Of a DNA stretch of 5,465 bases, positions 5,037 to 5,465 are shown in pieces. The notes beneath the pieces are model-generated. The model had not been told where the DNA came from, searched no databases, and saw only the letters and a program-made list of their open reading frames with translations. A program made the position numbers and the translations under genes. How positions within the stretch are numbered: the first letter of the stretch is position 1; each line of letters starts with the position of its first letter. This DNA comes from an uncultured Collinsella sp. (GTDB taxonomy: Bacteria > Actinomycetota > Coriobacteriia > Coriobacteriales > Coriobacteriaceae): positions 1 through 5,465 of the forward strand of contig CATZTY010000085.1 of NCBI GenBank assembly GCA_958424475.1. The letters run 5' to 3'.

Positions 5037-5042
5037 TATAAT
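5037..5042 (+). promoter_or_regulatory. -10 box of the DegV-family gene promoter
   Basis: TATAAT is a perfect -10 hexamer 30 nt before the ATG at 5072. The hexamers 16-19 bp upstream are poor -35 matches and overlap the end of the 16-bp inverted repeat. This suggests a regulated or activator-dependent promoter. Confidence 0.6.
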
Positions 5043-5058
5043 TGTTGAGGAACAATTA
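5039..5058. promoter_or_regulatory. Operator-like dyad over the -10 box and start site
   Basis: TAATTGTT (5039-5046) and AACAATTA (5051-5058) are exact reverse complements with the spacer GAGG. The dyad overlaps the -10 box and the expected transcription start. A repressor bound here would block initiation; alternatively it forms a small hairpin at the 5' end of the mRNA. Confidence 0.55.
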
Positions 5059-5071
5059 GAAAGGACCCTCT

Positions 5072-5465
5072 ATGAGCTGGGCACTTATCTCCGATTCAAG
5101 CTGCAACCTTCGCGATTGGCAACCGACCGCACCCCATACCACCTTTGCATTTGCGCCCCTCAAAATTCGAGTGGGGGAGCGTGAATTCGTCGATGACCTT
5201 TCGCTCGATGTGCATGAGCTCAACTGCGCTGTTCAGGCGGAGACGAACGCTTCTTCGAGCGCTTGTCCCAGCGTAGGGGAGTGGGCCGAGCTCTTCAAAT
5301 TGGCAGACAAGACCATCTGCATGCCGATCTCTGAGGGCGTGTCGGGCAGCTACAACGCGGCAGCCACGGCTCGCGATATGGTTCTTGCCGAGGAGCCCGA
5401 CCGACAGATTCATCTAGTCAATTCACGCGCAGCTGGCGGCAAAATGGACCTCATTTTCCTGTTGT
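5072..5465 (+). CDS. DegV-family fatty-acid-binding protein (partial, 3' end missing)
   Basis: The frame is open from ATG 5072 to the right edge, giving the first 131 residues of a protein that in this family is usually about 280 long. DegV/FakB proteins bind a fatty acid in a buried pocket; in Firmicutes FakB presents it to the kinase FakA for phosphorylation and entry into phospholipid synthesis. The family marks seen are the opening LISDSSCNL (5-13), PLKIRVGEREFVDD (29-42), the fatty-acid carboxylate-binding segment SACPS (63-67, T/S-S-x-P-S in relatives) and PISEGVSGSYNAA (85-97). AAAGGA (5060-5065) lies 6 nt before the ATG. It has its own promoter and is separated from the upstream run by a terminator. 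Its partner kinase is not in the window, and the bound lipid is unknown. A 105-codon minus-strand frame over it is a shadow. Confidence 0.88.
   Translation, partial: MSWALISDSSCNLRDWQPTAPHTTFAFAPLKIRVGEREFVDDLSLDVHELNCAVQAETNASSSACPSVGEWAELFKLADKTICMPISEGVSGSYNAAATARDMVLAEEPDRQIHLVNSRAAGGKMDLIFLL

Overview
The window looks like chromosomal DNA of a high-GC actinobacterium. The best fit is the class Coriobacteriia (Collinsella-like gut bacteria). This rests on recognising the protein style and gene order, not on a database search. The strongest clue is the run CDP-alcohol phosphatidyltransferase, GarA-like FHA protein, two-headed MerR-family regulator, which mirrors the Mycobacterium pgsA2 (Rv1822) ... 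gcvH, garA (Rv1827), Rv1828 neighbourhood.

Layout. Positions 1-366 (minus strand) hold the N-terminal part of a membrane protein, possibly an ABC-2 type permease, running off the left edge. Positions 367-747 hold no convincing gene but much structure: a possible minus-strand promoter, a near-perfect 16-bp palindrome, a twice-occurring GCTCCT...GTTGATTA unit and three 9-bp tandem repeats. At about 748-791 lies the 3' part of a tRNA, probably tRNA-Pro, with encoded CCA but no 5' half. It is followed by a strong terminator (801-831). This is what is left at the distal end of an element integrated into a tRNA 3' end, so the DNA to the left may be island DNA and the DNA to the right the old chromosome.

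Positions 1088-4906 hold five plus-strand genes in tight order: PgsA-like phospholipid synthase, GarA-like FHA protein, MerR-type regulator (3-nt gap to the FHA gene), adenine phosphoribosyltransferase (apt) and a secreted NlpC/P60 peptidoglycan hydrolase with coiled coil and Pro-rich linker. They end at a strong terminator (4931-4970). A perfect 16-bp inverted repeat and a promoter overlapped by a second dyad then lead into a DegV-family fatty-acid-binding protein (5072 to the right edge, truncated).

How the genes may work together: the set touches the cell envelope (phospholipid synthesis, peptidoglycan cleavage, fatty-acid binding) and nutrient or kinase signalling (FHA switch, MerR regulator). 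The FHA protein keeps the Thr-x-Val-Phe-Arg part of the GarA/OdhI phosphorylation motif but has only one of the two threonines. The most noteworthy items are the tRNA-fragment att region with its repeats, this reduced FHA switch, and two large dyads sharing the 8-bp edge CTTGTACG. I see no clear undescribed multi-gene system.
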